A DNA stretch of 64,000 bases from Pyxicephalus adspersus (lineage: Eukaryota > Chordata > Amphibia > Anura > Pyxicephalidae), in NCBI RefSeq assembly GCF_032062135.1, contig NC_092860.1, positions 64,835,416 to 64,899,415 on the forward strand, in the 5' to 3' direction. Within the stretch, counting starts at the first letter, position 1; each line of letters starts with the position of its first letter. The position numbers and the translations under genes are program-made. The notes below the pieces were generated by a model. The model had not been told where the DNA came from. It did no database searches and saw nothing but the letters and a program-made list of their open reading frames with translations. This document shows, piece after piece, positions 35,561 through 47,503 of this stretch.

Positions 35561-36502
35561 GTGTGGACCAACTGGAACCTGTTTCTGGTGGGTCACCCGG
35601 CTCTGTTAAGGTTTCCCACCGCAGTTGAGGTGCGACCTCCATTATATATTCCCCAGGCTGATGATATGATATCTAGGCCCACTGGCATTTCCTGCCTTAC
35701 CATTGAAGATTTTCCTGTACATCACATCTCGATTTCTACCATGAAAGAGATGATGCTCTCTTTAAAGCACTCTTTAGATCAAGATATGGCTGACATGTTC
35801 ACTCAAATCAAGTCCTCTATCACTCAACATGAAAAAAGAATTCAGCATTTAGAAAGGAAAATAGAGGAATTCTCTCATGCACACAATGAACTTGTAGATG
35901 CTCATCAAGATCAGAGCACAGATATAAAATGGATCAAGCAGAAACTTGCTGATATGGAGGATGGATCAAGGAGAAACAACATTAAACTCAGAGGGATCCC
36001 TGAAGCAGTTGCCTTAAGGGAATTAAGAGGCTTTATCACAGCATATTTTAAATGTCTACTCCCCATGGCTTCTGAAAGTGATCTCCTAATTGATAGAGCA
36101 CATCGTATTCCGAAACCCTCTTTTCTGTCTCCGGACACTCCACGAGATGTTTTGATTAGAATACATTTTTTTCATATGAAAGAGAAAGTGATGTATGTGG
36201 CCAGGAAACCGCCACCGTTACCTGAAGAGTATAAATATATTCAGATGTTCACTGATTTGTCCCAAAACACACTTCAAGCTAGGAAAACCTTTCTTCCGAT
36301 TACTAAGGTTTTGATAGAAAAGAAAACCCCATATAAATGGGGTTTCCCTACAAAATTGATTGTGTTTTACCTGGGGAAAAATTACCCGATGTCCAATGTG
36401 GAATCTGGAAGACAGCTTTTAACAAGTTGGAATATCGATATGGAGGATTCTCAACCTCAACATGTTAAATCTCCCACACACATGGCCTCAGAGTGGACAT
36501 GA
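35561..36502 (+). CDS. L1 ORF1 protein (RNA-binding chaperone), 5' end frameshifted
   Basis: ORF1p binds L1 RNA as a trimer and acts as a nucleic-acid chaperone. In this 313-aa frame residues 61-135 are a heptad-rich coiled coil (MKEMMLSLKHSLDQDMADMF onward), 136-225 the RRM (GSRRNNIKLRGIPEAV, IDRAHRIPKP, PRDVLIRIHFFHMKEKV), and 226-275 the C-terminal domain (YIQMFTDLSQNTLQARK, PYKWGFPTKL). The natural start is probably the ATG at 35439 (MTKRKKTKPEPRKLTSFF), which runs into TAG at about 35550 in another frame; the ATG at 35561 is only the first in the surviving frame. Probably a pseudogene. Confidence 0.85.
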   Translation: MWTNWNLFLVGHPALLRFPTAVEVRPPLYIPQADDMISRPTGISCLTIEDFPVHHISISTMKEMMLSLKHSLDQDMADMFTQIKSSITQHEKRIQHLERKIEEFSHAHNELVDAHQDQSTDIKWIKQKLADMEDGSRRNNIKLRGIPEAVALRELRGFITAYFKCLLPMASESDLLIDRAHRIPKPSFLSPDTPRDVLIRIHFFHMKEKVMYVARKPPPLPEEYKYIQMFTDLSQNTLQARKTFLPITKVLIEKKTPYKWGFPTKLIVFYLGKNYPMSNVESGRQLLTSWNIDMEDSQPQHVKSPTHMASEWT

Positions 36503-36838
36503 ACAGCTCGTTTATTTTCTATTTGGGTGTCTAAGTGATCCTGTTATGAATACGAATAACCAGATTACTACAAAGATTTGTTGGCTCTTTCTATTTTTTT
36601 CTGGTTTAAGGTTTCTCTGAAGAAGTGCCTTAAATTGGTTCTCACCCCTCCATGAGAAACCAAAGCAGAGTTCATCTGCCCATTGACCTGGAGTTTTGGT
36701 CCAGGATGTTTTTATCTGTTCTTTGTTTTTTCCTTTTTTGTTTTTGTTTTCTTCTTTTTCTTTTTATTTCGAGCCCCAATTTTTGCGTGCCTTGCTTCAC
36801 AAGTATACACAGTATCTACCAAATGATAAATAAGTATC

Positions 36839-39830
36839 TTGTCAATCCCTATGGGTATTCACTTTCTGTCATTTAACACTAGAGGATTGAATAATCCTTT
36901 CAAAAGATCATCACTCTTACGGGAGGCCCAAATTCATAATGCGGACATTATTTTTGTACAAGAATCACACTTTGCACAAGGCAAAGTACCCAATTGGAAG
37001 CAGAGGAGATTTCCCCAAATCTTTATGGCAAATGCAGCAAAGAAAAAATGTGGTGTTCCCATAGGAGTGTTCTCAACCACCTGGAAGATCTTCATGGCAG
37101 ATTTATTATCTTGGTGTGCCAAATCAATAATATTAGCTTCTCTCTGGTAAATGTTTATGCCCGAAATACAAAGCAAAAGCAATTTCTCTCGAAACTTATA
37201 GCTAAGGTCTCGACAGTTGGACAAGGTAACCTACTAATAGGTGGGGACTTCAATGCAACAGGAGATACAGGACACAATTGATTCATCTACTTCACCCAAA
37301 CAACCCCCACCTCAGTTGGCGACTTTCTTCTCAAATCATGATCTATATGATATTTGGAGATGCCAACACAGTACAGAACGTGATTATTCCTATTTTTCAG
37401 TTTCGCATCTCTCCTACTCAAGGATTGATTTTTTCCTTACTGACCATAAGTATCCTTCTGTATTCCTTCCTTACTGCCCATAAGTATTGAATTCGCGGAT
37501 TCCCCGTTTTTACCTGGCAACTTGTGGAAATTCAACACAATTGTAATGTCACATCCGAAAATGGCAAGACAAGCGGAAGAAGCACAAAGCCTATTCTTTG
37601 ATGTAAATAATTTAGAAGGGACTGATCATTTCACTCTATGGAATGCTCATAAGGCATTCGTAAGAGGGGTTTGTAAAAAAATATGTTCTTATGCAAAAAA
37701 ACAGAGGCAAATGCAAATCTCAGATCTCTTTCAACGTATTAAACTTAATAATGCTATCAATAAAAAATCCCCATCTCAATCGCTGTTAAATGCAATAATT
37801 AAGGATAGACGTCAATTAAGATCACTTTTGATCTATAAATTTGAAAAATCCCAACATACATTTAAAGCGAAGCAATAAGCTTTACATAATAAAGCGGGAG
37901 CCTATTTAGCGGGACGTCCTAAGCCCCAACATCTCAAATCCAAATTTTTTGCTTTGAAAGACCCAACATCTCAAAGACCATGTTATAGTCCTACTGATAT
38001 AGCTGCCGCATTCAAAAACTATTATTCTTCTTTATATAATTTGGCTAAGGACCCTTTAACTCCTCAACCCAGTATTGAGAACATAAATATGTTTTTGAGT
38101 AAAGTGAAGTTGCCCAAGCTGTCTCCTGAACAAACTGATTCTTTATCGGCCCCTTTTACAGTCCTGGAGATATCTAGGGTAATCAAATCACTTCCCAATG
38201 GGAAGTCTCCTGGAGCAGACGGATTTCCAAGCGAATATTACAAGCTATTTTATCCCTAAATTGGTACCTTATCTGAAGGAGATCTTTGATCTAGCTGCAT
38301 CTCAAGGTTTCTTCCCTGCAGAGATGCTACAGGCGGTGATAGTTACGATTCCCAAATCGGGCAAGGATCCCCAAATAATAAATAAGTACAAATAATTATC
38401 GACCTATATAATTTCTGAATACAGATGTAAAGATTTTCGCTAAGATACTGACATATAGATTGGAAGATATTATTCCTTCATTAATACACCCAGACCAAGT
38501 TGGTTTTGTGAAGCATAGGCAGGCTCCTGATGGCACCAGACACCTAATTAATATTTTGAAATACACTGACCTTCTCAAACAGCCTTTTCTGTTTTTGTCT
38601 TTAGACGCTGAAAAAAAGGTTTGATAGGGTCCACTGGGGATATCTATCCGAGGTCCTAGCTAAATTTGGATTTTCAGGCTTTATTAGGTCAGCTATTATG
38701 TCTTTGTACTCAGGTCCCTCTGCGAGAATCTTCATGTCTGGAGCCCCATCCATGTATGGATGGATTTTGATTTATTGTCCACTGCTTCAGGATCTTATTT
38801 GACCATACACCCTGATCTAAAAGTTTTAGAAGTGTTCACTACACAGCTTAATTTATCAAGATGGGTGAATTGTGGTATCTGTGAGGTGAGGGATATCTTT
38901 ACTCCACATGGTATTAAATCCTTTGTTGATTTGCAGGCAGAATAGCAATTAGCCGACACTGAGCATTTTTCTTATTGGAGAATCGGGCATCTTGTTAAAA
39001 AGATTAATCTTCAGCCTGAGCTATATATACACACACTGTTGAAACATTTCTTCCAAGCACCTGTATCGCATAAAAACAGTATTACTAAATATTACAATAT
39101 GCTTAGTGGAAATTTGGAGTTTTCCCCATATACTAATGTGCGCAAATGGGCTAAAGATTTGGATATAAATTGTACTCCTATTGAATGGGCTACCACCATC
39201 AGATATACCTATAGAGCCAGTAGATGTGAAAATCATTGGGATCTCTTCCAGCGAATACTTAATTTTTGGTATTTGACCCCTTATAAATTATCTAAAATTT
39301 CCGATTCTCACTACGCATACTGCTGGAGAAATTGCGGGGAGATAGGATCATTGCCGCATATTCTCTGGTTTTGCAAAACTCTTTGATTCTATTGGAATTT
39401 AATATTTCAGTTGATCTTTGATATCACGCCTATACAAATTTTACACACACCTGAATTGGTTATTCTTTACTTTTACGATTTCCCACTCGTATCAGATCCA
39501 TTATTATTCAGATTCTCCTATTGGCAAAAATGCATATTACCAAATTATGGAGGAATACTGAAATCCCTAATTATAATGATGTTATCGCGGACCCTAATCT
39601 TTGTTGTGCGTATGAAAAGACGGTTGCTATTAGAGATTCCAACTATGAAAAGTGGGAACTCTGGCTCCTTCATCCTTTCTGTAATATTTCATGTTAATAG
39701 GCTATTTATAGTGCATACTGTGTCTCAGTTGAGTTTGTACTTTTTGTATTGGCCGGTGAATTTGGTGCTCTATATTTTTAGACTTCTGTATTTCTATGTA
39801 TATTTACTTTTCTTTTGTTTCTAGATGCCC
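36839..39830 (+). pseudogene. L1 ORF2 of LINE copy E (endonuclease-RT), broken
   Basis: ORF2p nicks target DNA and primes reverse transcription. Starts at 36839 or 36851 (MGIHFLSFNTRGLNNPFKRS); EN catalytic blocks VQESHF (36955) and GGDFNATGDT (37245) are visible. A linker (LWNAHKAFVRGVCKK, 37640), then RT fingers (GKSPGADGFPSEYYKLF, 38205), the KFG block and motif A (FLSLDAEKK, 38600) broken by an A-run frameshift. After PSARIFMSGAPS (38745) the frame jumps to the C-terminal region, so motif B to YADD is lost. The C-terminus (39039-39390) has the CWRNCGEIGSLPHILWFC motif. Confidence 0.87.
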
Positions 39831-39964
39831 TAAATTTTCTTTTTCCTTTTCTTAAATGTTTATTTGTTATTTCTTTCACTCTTCTATAATATATGTATGT
39901 TTTGCTCTGTAAAAATCTTAAAACCTTCTAATAAAGAATTATTGAACTATAAATGTAGACAGAC

Positions 39965-41700
39965 ATACAGAAGTATCACATGAATCTAAAAGCAGGTTGG
40001 GTAACAGTCTTAAATCCTTCTGGATCCTGAGATTTTGGACGATGAGGTGCCAAGTACACCTTTCTACATAGAGGGCTTACATCTGTTTCAAGAAAATGTC
40101 GAGAAAAATCACCTAATTCAAAATAAAAAAGGGTATGCCCAAAGTAGGGTATCAATGGCTCTAATAATTTGAATGCACTCCCAGAAAAAGGTTAACTACT
40201 AACAAAGCTTCTCCCCATTGTGTAGACTCTTTTGTGAGGTACAAAGTTTGTGTCAGATAAAAAAATATAGGAAAGTAGCACATCTCAGTAATACATGCAC
40301 ACTTCCCTATGTTGTCTTTACAAATTATGCAAGGAAAGTAAAAAGATCTGTTTATCATACAAAAATTTAGTATTTAAGTTTATTAGAGAAACTGGGATTA
40401 ATTTACTTAGTTAATTGTTAAGAAGTAAAACATGGTCATGTTACACTGAAAGATATTTATAATTTAACAGCATTTCATATAACAAAGCACTTTTTGAATT
40501 TAATCCAAAACCTTTATAGATGTTCGTCCAAAACATTTGTAGTATTGGTCCAACCTTTACACATTTCCCCATGTAAAATGCTATTCAGCAGGGTTCAGCA
40601 TAGTAGAAAACATTCCGGGGATTCAAATACTTACCAGGAATACAAAATATAAAAAAACTCCACTTAGCAATTCTCCTTAGCAGATTCATGTAAATTCCAA
40701 AGGATCAAACAACTTGGTAAATAATTGACTTCACATATTAAAGATCTGTAAATTGTAAAATACTCCACTCTGATAACAGCATTTTTGAAACAACTACAAT
40801 AATTAAATTAATAGGTATTAAAAGTTGCTTTCAAATGAATACTGCTTAAAATTAACATTATTTCACAAATTGTTCTATTTCATTCTCTGCTATATACAAG
40901 TACCCAGACAGTTTATCTACAATTGCATGCTAAGCAATTAACATGCCAAAGTAAAATACAAAGTATCAAAGGATCAATATTAACTAAATATAAAGCCAAA
41001 ATGACTCCATATATTTCAACGATAAACTTGTACAACAGCTTTATTCCAATATCAGTCCACAAGGGTAGATATTGAGGGCTATTTAGTATACCCTTTTTCC
41101 CTCATAAATATATCCTGGCCCCCAAAAACATTCTTTAACATTCTAAATTCATCCATTATGTTTTATATCTTTAATTTCAGAATGCTTGCAATGCTTGCTT
41201 CACTTCTAATGAAGAGTATATTCCTGATCCATGGATGACTTCAGGAATGGGTAAAGACATTATTAAAGTTATATCTCTAGAATATTTCTTGGGTCACTAA
41301 ATAAAAAATATAACAATATAAAAATATAAATTTCCACACTATTGTAATAAAAAAGCACAATTGCTAGTGCAGGTTGTAACCAACTTTTCTCCAATATACA
41401 TTTGTATATATATGAATCACTTCAACTCTAGCATGAAGGCTCCAAAAAAATCTAATCTACTTCTAGAGTCAGTCCTTAGTTAATGTTTCCCTTATAATGT
41501 TCTGATACCGTGTAATCAGTTAGTGTCTGCCCATATAGTGCCCAATGTTATAGTGCCCTTAGTTCCCCCCACCCCCACAATACTGCATCTTCCCCGCAAA
41601 ACTAGAAGTGGAGCCAAAAATGTATTCTTATAGGTCAATCAGCCACTATGTGCAAAAAAAAAAGGTGGAGAAGAAGATGGTTTTACTGTGCACAGTCATG
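39965..41700. other. Unassigned intron sequence
   Basis: AT-rich, no feature recognised. Confidence 0.45.
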
Positions 41701-41850
41701 CTACATAGTTACATAGTAGGTCAGGTTAAAAAAAGACATAAGTCCATCAAGTTCAACCACTTGGGAAGTAAACATATCTCAGATATAAAACCCTATGGAC
41801 ATGCTGGCTCCAAGACGTGGCACAAACACATAGGAACCAACCAGTGTCTA
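41701..41850 (-). repeat. CR1/L2-like LINE 3' tail, minus
   Basis: CTACATAGTTACATAGTAGG, AAGACATAAGTCCATCAAGT and ATATAAAACCCTATGGACAT are the complement of the tail at 11020-11115. Confidence 0.8.
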
Positions 41851-42583
41851 ATAAATAAAAAATGCTGGCTATAGTACACTGTGAAAAGTAAGCCTAGCGC
41901 TGCCATGTTTTTGTCTATAGAAAACCAAAATAGAATTGGCGTAAAAGCATTGGTAATCAGATTGACAGAGCCAGGTTTAACCGTTTGCATTATAAAAAAC
42001 AAGAAATTGTACTTCAGTCTGACAAGCTAGTAATTACAATCTTACAAAAATTAGAATTTTATTCTGCAAATTGTTCTTGTTTCTAACAATGCTACAATAA
42101 TGTTTTTACTGCAAAGCATAGTGACATTATTTGCACATGTTCGTATGATAAAAACATCAAAATGTAACCATTTAGATGTTAAAAAATTAAAAAGTGATCA
42201 AGTAAATTAGGGTTAGTTACAATTATTTAAAATAAATAAAACCATAAATAGGAACAAGTTGTATTATTATTATTTTTTGGTAAAAAAAAAAATTGAAAGG
42301 CATGCTAGGGCTATCATGTATCACTATCATTATAAGCAGATGAAAGAACTTTTAAATGTAAAAGTGATCAAGATTGCAATGCAATGCTCAGTTTGGCCAA
42401 AAAGAATGGATCCATAAAAATGCTAGATAAGACACAGGTAAAGGTAAGGACTGCTACAAAATAAAAAATAAAAAATAATTTCAATTTTAAAAATTAAATC
42501 TCAGTTTAATATAATAGCCACATAATAAATATAAATAAATAAATATGTTCCTAGAAATGGACAAGATATTCCCTCATACTTAC

Positions 42584-42658
42584 TTCTGGACACTTGAATT
42601 AATTCTGTGACACTGAAAACACCAGAAGTGACAAAGCTCTCCTGGAAATCTGTCATAT
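42584..42658 (-). CDS. NFIC: NFIC exon ([20 protein letters not shown])
   Basis: Acceptor ...tctttgcag precedes ATATGACAG; donor is AGAA/GTAAGT. The 75 nt encode a split Asp, then M and [20 protein letters not shown] and VSR. This block follows the DNA-binding domain and is nearly invariant in NFI proteins. The preceding intron is only 105 bp. Confidence 0.96.
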
Positions 42659-42763
42659 CTGCAAAGACAAAACAGCTGTGACAAAAATCAGGAAGTATTA
42701 TCTTAACACTTAAATACTAAACATGGTGCCTAATGCAAAGTAAATACACTGAGAAACACTTAC

Positions 42764-42835
42764 CCAAATTGATAGGTTTAGTGTCCTCTAAGTCGGAGCT
42801 AATTGCTGTACGAGGGCTGCTGTCCTGTTCAGCAT
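42764..42835 (-). CDS. NFIC: NFIC exon (most upstream exon in window)
   Basis: Acceptor ...ggttttag precedes ATGCTGAAC; donor is TTGG/GTAAGT. The 72 nt give a split Asp codon (expected to complete ...RERD of the DNA-binding exon) and 23 codons: AEQDSSPRTAISSDLEDTKP and INL. This is the variable linker just after the DNA-binding domain. The next exon upstream is missing from the sequence up to 64000. Confidence 0.94.
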
Positions 42836-43069
42836 CTAAAACCCAAAAAACAAACTAAAACAATTGAAATTATATACACACCCTTAATAATGTAAACATT
42901 TGTGTGCAAAGTGAAAGTCTATACAAAACTGATATTTTTGAGAGAGAAAATATCGCCAACCGACTATGACCTTATGTATGATCTTATAGAACCTGTACTT
43001 TCAGGAAGTAAAACTTTTCATACTTAAATACGAAGTAATTTGCTAGAAATATACTAGAGTTAGCTGTTG

Positions 43070-43158
43070 TCTGCCTACTCTCCCATCGGCCCGGCCCCTG
43101 TCAAATTTTATTTCAGATTGTGGCCCCTGACTAAAAAAGTTTGCTAACCCCTGTTCTA
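43070..43158 (-). mobile_element. hAT-type element end (fragment)
   Basis: On the minus strand begins CAGGGGTTAGCAAAC and continues GTCAGGGGCCACAATCTG; a typical hAT terminus. It abuts the C-terminal end of LINE copy F; the other end was not found. Confidence 0.6.
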
Positions 43159-44900
43159 AAGCATTCCAAACCAAGAATTGCTGGGAGGTCATGGCCTGAG
43201 GAAAAGCTGGGTTACCAAAATATGGTGTTATTGGACCTACATCTGAGGATATCTTACTCTTAAGATAATTCATTAAATGCTTAGTAATTCCTGGCATTAG
43301 ATTAGATAAACCTGATATCTTATGTGGTTTCCACAGTAAGGATCGCAATGGCCATGGAGAGAGCTGTTCCTCTAATGTAACCCAGCTTTTTGTAACCCAA
43401 TTATGAAACCAATCCATTATTATTACAAGTAGGGCTGCTTGATGATATAGGGCAAAATTAGGCAACCCAGCTCCCCCTTTCAGTTTTGGTTTGACCCTGA
43501 ACTGATATGCTATGCATGGCTTCTTTGCTTTCTATATAAAATGAACAAGCATTTGCTATATCTAAGAAACTTCCTAGGAGGACATATTGGAACTGTTTGA
43601 AATACATATAAAAATTGTGGTCGAATGTCCATTTTGAGAACATTTATCCTAGCAAACCATGATAACAGGAGCTTATCATATTTTTGCAGGTTTAACTGTA
43701 ATCTAGCCAATAGAGGTAATAATTTAACATATATATTTTCTGGAAGTCTGAAGAAAAATAGATAGACAAATATTGAATTACTTTGTTACATATACGGATT
43801 AGAAAAATCTTATGTAAATGTGTAAACTGCGCTTGAGTAATAGACACATGAAGTAATTCAGACTTATAAAGATTTACTTTGAAATTGCTCAAACCCCTAA
43901 AAATGTCAAATACCCTTAATATTGATGGAACTGTTATGATTGGCGAGGTAACATATAAAAGTAAGTCATCTGCCAAGAGAGATAGTTTATAATGACAATC
44001 CTTTATTAAAACCTTAAACCTCTAATATCAGGGTTGGTGATAATGGGCATTCTTATCAAGTTTCATTTGATATTGCAAATGGTTCGGATAATGCCCTAAT
44101 AACTCTAACCCTTGCCGAAGGCATCGAATTGATATCTTTAGTTCTCTCCAACATCTGAAAGAGTGTGGCAAACAGAAACGATCAGCTAACATTGTCAAAC
44201 GCCTTTTCAGCATATTTCATAACAGATCTAAAGGAATATCGTGCTTTCTTGCATAATGAGTAAGTAACATTGTTTTAAAGGTGTTGTCATGTGCCTCTTG
44301 GCCACAAACAAAACCTACCTAATATCTGTGTATTAAACCTGGAATACATCTTGTCAGTCTATTGGTTAAAATCTTGGAAAACACATTTATATCAATATTG
44401 ATCAAGGATTTAGGTCGATAATTGGCACATAATGTATAATCCTTATTAAGTTTAGGAATAAGAGATATACTGTATGTGCCTCTAAACTCTGTGGTGAAAA
44501 AGGTTGCAAAATGGAAACAGATTTGAATACTTTAACCATGAAAGCTGATAAAAAAGTTTTATAAAACTTTATAAATACTTTAACCATGAAAGCTGATAAA
44601 AAAAGTTTTATAAAACTGTGGGGTAAACCTATCAGGTCCTGGGCTTTTCCCAGGGGGCGACAATTTAATCACCAAGGATATCTCTGATTCTGTAAAAGGG
44701 GATTACAAATATTCCATTTTATCATTATCATGTGCTGTACCCTGTATACATTTCTGTACAACCTCTAAAGTAGCCAAAGAAGAAAGTTTATATAATTCCG
44801 AATAATAAGTATGGAAAGCCTATGTTATTTCCCATGACATCTTAGTAGATACCCCTGATATTTTCTGTATTGAAGGACAACGCATCATTATTTTGTGGAT
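43159..44900 (-). pseudogene. L1/Tx1-clade LINE copy F, ORF2 RT domain
   Basis: Minus-strand pieces in order: [12 protein letters not shown] and [16 protein letters not shown] (44700-44620), NVFSKILTNRLTR (44390), GFVCGQEAHDNTFKTMLLTH (44310), the catalytic block LADDLLLYVTSP (43978, YADD variant), NFKVNLYKSELLHVS (43880), and C-terminal PNFALYHQAALLVIIMDWFH (43465). Internal deletions and frameshifts; no EN domain. Same family as copies C and D. Confidence 0.82.
44514..44616. repeat. ~51-bp tandem duplication inside LINE copy F
   Basis: The block ACTTTAACCATGAAAGCTGA ... TTTTATAAAACT occurs twice in a row, differing by one A. Confidence 0.9.
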
Positions 44901-46245
44901 TAATTTTGTAAATAAAAAAATATGCATTTCACTTGGAATAAATATCAGTCTAATCAAGCAAGTTTTTAAAAAGATCCTAACGGCTTCAAAGAGTATCTAC
45001 CCCAAACAACCTTAGCAACAGCTAAAATAAATGTGATGTTTAAAAGTAATAAAGGCTTAAAACTCATAACTGTTATATGGATGTCACGCAAATGTTTACA
45101 GTCAAAACCAATATTCAAAAAAAAAAATTTTGAAAAATGAAACACCTGTCTTCATTTTAAATATTCATTTCCCAGCATCCAATATTCACCCATAAGTTTG
45201 CTGGCACTTTTTTTATGTCTGTGCACACTGTTTTTAATACACGCATTTTTAAATTCTGTCACTTTAAAAGGCTACATATTCCACTCTCCTTTTATTGCCC
45301 CTGTTATTGTCCAGTGCTATCTCGGCTCCTTTTAAATTAGGTCTATATGATTTTTATCTTCATCAGGCTCTTGAATTCTATAGGGCATGTCTATTACAGT
45401 TTTCTTATTCACTGTGCAAGACTCCTCTCTGTCCTATGTGCACTAAAAACAGGTAATTATGTTCCTTTCCAGTGCTACTGTCTTACCATTTCTTCTGCAC
45501 TCATTTTGGTTGTAGCTGCATCACTGTAAATCCCCCTCCCCCTTCTTCTGCATCTGTTTATAAATAATGTGCTCCTGTAGACACTGAGCTCAGCAATTTG
45601 CAGCCCAGCAAGATCTTTCCATCTGTCCTCCCTTTCAAGGATCAAAACTTTCTCCCCATACTATGCATAAATGTCAGCAAATGGAACAGAATATACATTT
45701 TAATTGAATATCATCCTAGCCTTGGAAATAAGTAAGACGTATAAATGGTGACATCACATTGGAATATTTGCCTTACAGCACTGTTCCATCAAGGACACAG
45801 TCTACAAAAATGCACTGAGACAAGAAAGATTGTCAGACACATTTAAGACATTTTGCTGAAAAATCCCTTCTGGACCTTCCATTCTGAGATGGATCACTCA
45901 ACAGGACTTATAGGTATAAACCAGTTTGTGTGGTTCTTTGGTTTACTCTGGAATCTTAAATTGCACTTTCACACCAAGGGACTTTAGTGCATGTATGAGA
46001 ATGGCAGTGGTAGGGACATACAACAGTTCTTATTTGCCTGCTGTATTTGTGTTCTATAAATATTAAAAAAAAAAAAAAAACAAGTATTCTATAAAAAAGA
46101 TGGTTTTAGACTGTATTTACATATTTTCTCTTGAGTATACATATTTTATTTCGAGTAATTGCTGTACCAAATTGACAAACATAAAATCACAAAGAAGATT
46201 GAAATCCTCTCCCCCTAACTCCTTGATGCTTTTCTGCTCACGCTA
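44901..46245. other. Unassigned intron sequence
   Basis: Poly-A runs at 45115 and 46065; no gene. Confidence 0.45.
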
Positions 46246-46386
46246 TGGGTTTTATTTATCAAAGCTCTCCAAGACTGAAGAAAATAGGCTATCTGGGCGA
46301 TGAAGCAAACCTAGCAATAGCAATTCCAGGTTTGCTGGATCATCTAGGTCTCTAGTCTTGGAGAGTTTTGGTAAATCAGGTTCTAT
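46246..46386. mobile_element. MITE-G copy
   Basis: TTTTATTTATCAAAGCTCTC to GAGAGTTTTGGTAAATCAGG; inner arms inverted. Confidence 0.7.
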
Positions 46387-47503
46387 GTATGAGACAGGCC
46401 CAAAGAGGATAGTTTATTTACTTAGGCTCCCTTAAATGTGGTATCCTTTGCTTGCTAAAAAAAACAAAAACTTAATATTGTGAATAAGCATTTACAGATA
46501 CAGTTTTTGTCCTGTGTAATGTCCAGTAAAGAGAGTGCAAATTATGTTCATCTGTTGGAGCAATGAATCCTAACCCTGTGTAAGTGCTGTATTGGTTACA
46601 ACTTAAAAATAACCTGGCCAGACATAGGGAAGGGTAGTACAATGGGTTTTTCAAGAGAACCTGTCATTTCTCTCTGAGCGACCACATTGTTTTCCTGGGG
46701 CATGCTGACATTTTAGGTATTTGAGGTTTTCATACATATATCTATATTCCTGTAATTTTTTTGAGTGGCTTATTGGAAAAATCTTTATCTTTTTATATTC
46801 TGTCCCATGACACAATAGGAAATGAGATGAAATTGCTCCAAAGTAGGGGAATCCACTTGGACAGTTGACACTAAAACAAGTGAACCCATTAAAAGAATTT
46901 TCCTCTTTCGCTTTTCCAATGGCAGCTGTAAAATTTTTGTTTGTTACCTTGATAAGCTTTAGTTTGATAATCTTACTAAAAGATTACAAATACATTTTGG
47001 TCTGCAATGTATCACAATGTTCGTAGGAGTAAAATCTAAAACAAAAGTGTGCTATTTTGTGCAATATATAACTTGCAGTCCAGTGAAACTTTAAAAGCAG
47101 TGCCACGGCACCCTATGCAAAATATTTATCAAATTATGCACCTTTGTGAGTTACAGAACACATACCCTTTGTTTACGTATAGCTGGGCTTGTAAATTGTG
47201 TATCCTTAGTCATGCCCTGAGATTTTAGCCTTTGTCTGTAAATATTTGTTTTAAAGCACTTTTTTTCTGGCTCTTTGTCCTAGTCCACAAATCATAAATG
47301 TAAATTGATATGTATCAAACCCATCAACCAAGTTTCCAGTTTGATGCTCCATTTGTCAAGCATCAGGTGAAACAGGTGACATTTTTGCCATGGGAGAAAG
47401 ACTAAAAGATAAAAACAAGTTGGAAAGGAGAGGATCTGTTGCTCACTATATCATTGTAAAGAACGTTCTATTTTGCCAAGCCTGAAATATGAAATGGACA
47501 TTA

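Larger units (their letters stand above)
35309..39949 (+). mobile_element. L1/Tx1-clade LINE copy E, near full length, with 15-bp target duplication
   Basis: Flanked by TAAATGTAGACAGAC at 35294-35308 and 39950-39964. The 5' end reads GGGGGCGTGTCTGGCCGG and the 3' end has AATAAAGAATTATTGAAC. It holds a 5' UTR, ORF1 and a damaged ORF2. Length 4.64 kb, shorter than a full L1 because about 0.8 kb of the RT is deleted. The perfect duplication indicates a fairly recent insertion, yet both ORFs carry frameshifts. Confidence 0.9.
946..42835 (-). other. NFIC: NFIC gene, 3' portion (nine coding exons and introns)
   Basis: NFI proteins are CCAAT/TTGGC-box transcription factors acting in the nucleus as dimers. 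The nine exons listed separately join in frame (phases 2/1, 2/1, 2/2, 1/1, 2/1, 2/0, 0/1, 2/0 and the final stop) and give the C-terminal half of NFIC. The assignment to NFIC rather than NFIA, NFIB or NFIX rests on segments such as [30 protein letters not shown] and the SWYLG end, recalled as the NFIC C-terminus; NFIX and NFIA end differently. Introns, from the 3' end, are 649, 847, 3699, 199, 22405, 3663, 9355 and 105 bp, then more than 21 kb upstream. The N-terminal DNA-binding exon (about 530 bp in vertebrates) is not in the window. All junctions are canonical, so the gene looks functional. Confidence 0.95.

Noticed and set aside
40161..40358. 65-codon frame next to LINE copy E
   Set aside because: Short, no start context, no domain; typical random frame.
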